Assembly: GCA_937988735.1 (NCBI GenBank)
Contig: CALKHQ010000278.1
Location: forward strand, 1 to 24,780
Origin: an uncultured Alphaproteobacteria bacterium
Lineage (GTDB): Bacteria; Pseudomonadota; Alphaproteobacteria; CALKHQ01
Length of the DNA stretch: 24,780 bases
Direction: 5' to 3'
The notes under the pieces: generated by a model
What the model was told of the DNA's origin: nothing
What the model saw: the letters and a program-made list of their open reading frames with translations, nothing else
The model's database searches: none
Shown here: positions 24,455 through 24,780 of the stretch, one piece after another
Layout of the letters: each line of letters opens with the position of its first letter
How positions within the stretch are numbered: position 1 is the stretch's first letter
Program-made: the position numbers and the translations under genes

Positions 24455-24780
24455 GCGGGAGCTGACCGTCACCATTGACCGGCTGGGCGCGCTCGGCGAC
24501 GGAATCGCCGGGCACGACGGCCGCCGCCTGCTGGTGCCGTTTGCGCTGCCCGGCGAGACGGTGCGGGTGCGGATCGAGGGGCGTCGCGCCGACGCCGAGG
24601 TCGGCACGATCGTCGATATCCTTGCGGCCTCTCCGCAACGCGTCGAACCGGCCTGTCCCCATTTCGGAACCTGCGGCGGCTGCGCGCTGCAGCAGGCGGA
24701 TGAGGCGCTGGTGACGGCGTGGCGGGGCGCACTGGTGGCCGAAGCCCTGGCCCATGCCGGGCTCCGCGACGCGCCGATCG
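24447..24780 (+). CDS. RumA/RlmD-type 23S rRNA (uracil-C5)-methyltransferase, partial at window end
   Basis: The reading frame from the ATG inside the end of tlyA is open to the window edge, giving 111 codons. The translation starts MAERELTVTIDRLGALGDGI, a TRAM-type RNA-binding domain (about residues 4-60, with LLVPFALPGETVRV). A CPHFGTCGGCALQQ segment follows at about residues 69-83, whose cysteine spacing C-x5-C-x2-C is the first three ligands of the 4Fe-4S cluster in RumA/RlmD proteins. These enzymes make 5-methyluridine in 23S rRNA using SAM. The catalytic domain lies outside the window, so whether it is RlmD, RlmC or a tRNA enzyme cannot be decided. Confidence 0.88.

Overview
The window is dense, very GC-rich coding DNA with strong G/C preference at third codon positions. 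Gene content points to an alphaproteobacterium, probably of the Rhodospirillales or a related group. The supporting features are the MEP-pathway block xseB-ispA-dxs next to tlyA and a RumA-type methyltransferase, an AsmA protein starting MKKLLYG, and a proteobacterial PotABC-type transporter. I cannot place it at genus level from sequence alone. No tRNA, rRNA, CRISPR array, insertion sequence or phage gene was seen. It reads as ordinary chromosome.

Left part (1-11,480), all on the minus strand. Reading in the direction of transcription (right to left): a secreted TPR protein, a small RTX calcium-binding repeat protein, a class I methyltransferase, a xylose-isomerase-like TIM-barrel protein, an FAD-linked D-lactate-dehydrogenase-type oxidase almost abutting a fused peroxiredoxin-like/2-oxoglutarate dioxygenase protein, and a large AsmA-family envelope protein. 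The AsmA protein ends in a roughly 280-residue acidic Pro/Glu/Ala tail. A perfect 12-bp inverted repeat lies just beyond its stop codon, at the window edge.

Middle (11,608-15,617), minus strand. A tight potB-potC-potA operon (overlapping stop/start codons) runs into agmatine deiminase (aguA). Across a 330-bp divergent intergenic region lies a plus-strand histone-deacetylase/acetylpolyamine-amidohydrolase family gene. Together this looks like a polyamine/agmatine uptake and breakdown locus. Neither the solute-binding protein (PotD) nor N-carbamoylputrescine amidase (AguB) is in the window.

Right part (15,948-24,780). On the plus strand, the HDAC-family gene overlaps xseB, xseB is coupled to ispA, and dxs follows. 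This makes an exonuclease VII small subunit plus two isoprenoid-precursor enzymes. The ispA reading frame has no ATG/GTG/TTG where the conserved N-terminus must begin; a CTG overlapping the xseB stop is the likely start. A convergent S9-family prolyl oligopeptidase (minus) and a divergent MATE efflux gene separate dxs from tlyA. The MATE gene has a good sigma-70-like promoter so close to the ATG that the mRNA may be leaderless. MATE, tlyA and a truncated RumA/RlmD-type 23S rRNA methyltransferase form a close plus-strand run that leaves the window.

The best leads are the peroxiredoxin-like/2OG-oxygenase fusion without a peroxidatic cysteine, the polyamine locus, the non-canonical ispA start, the AsmA tail, and the unassigned TIM-barrel protein. 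None is clearly a wholly new system.
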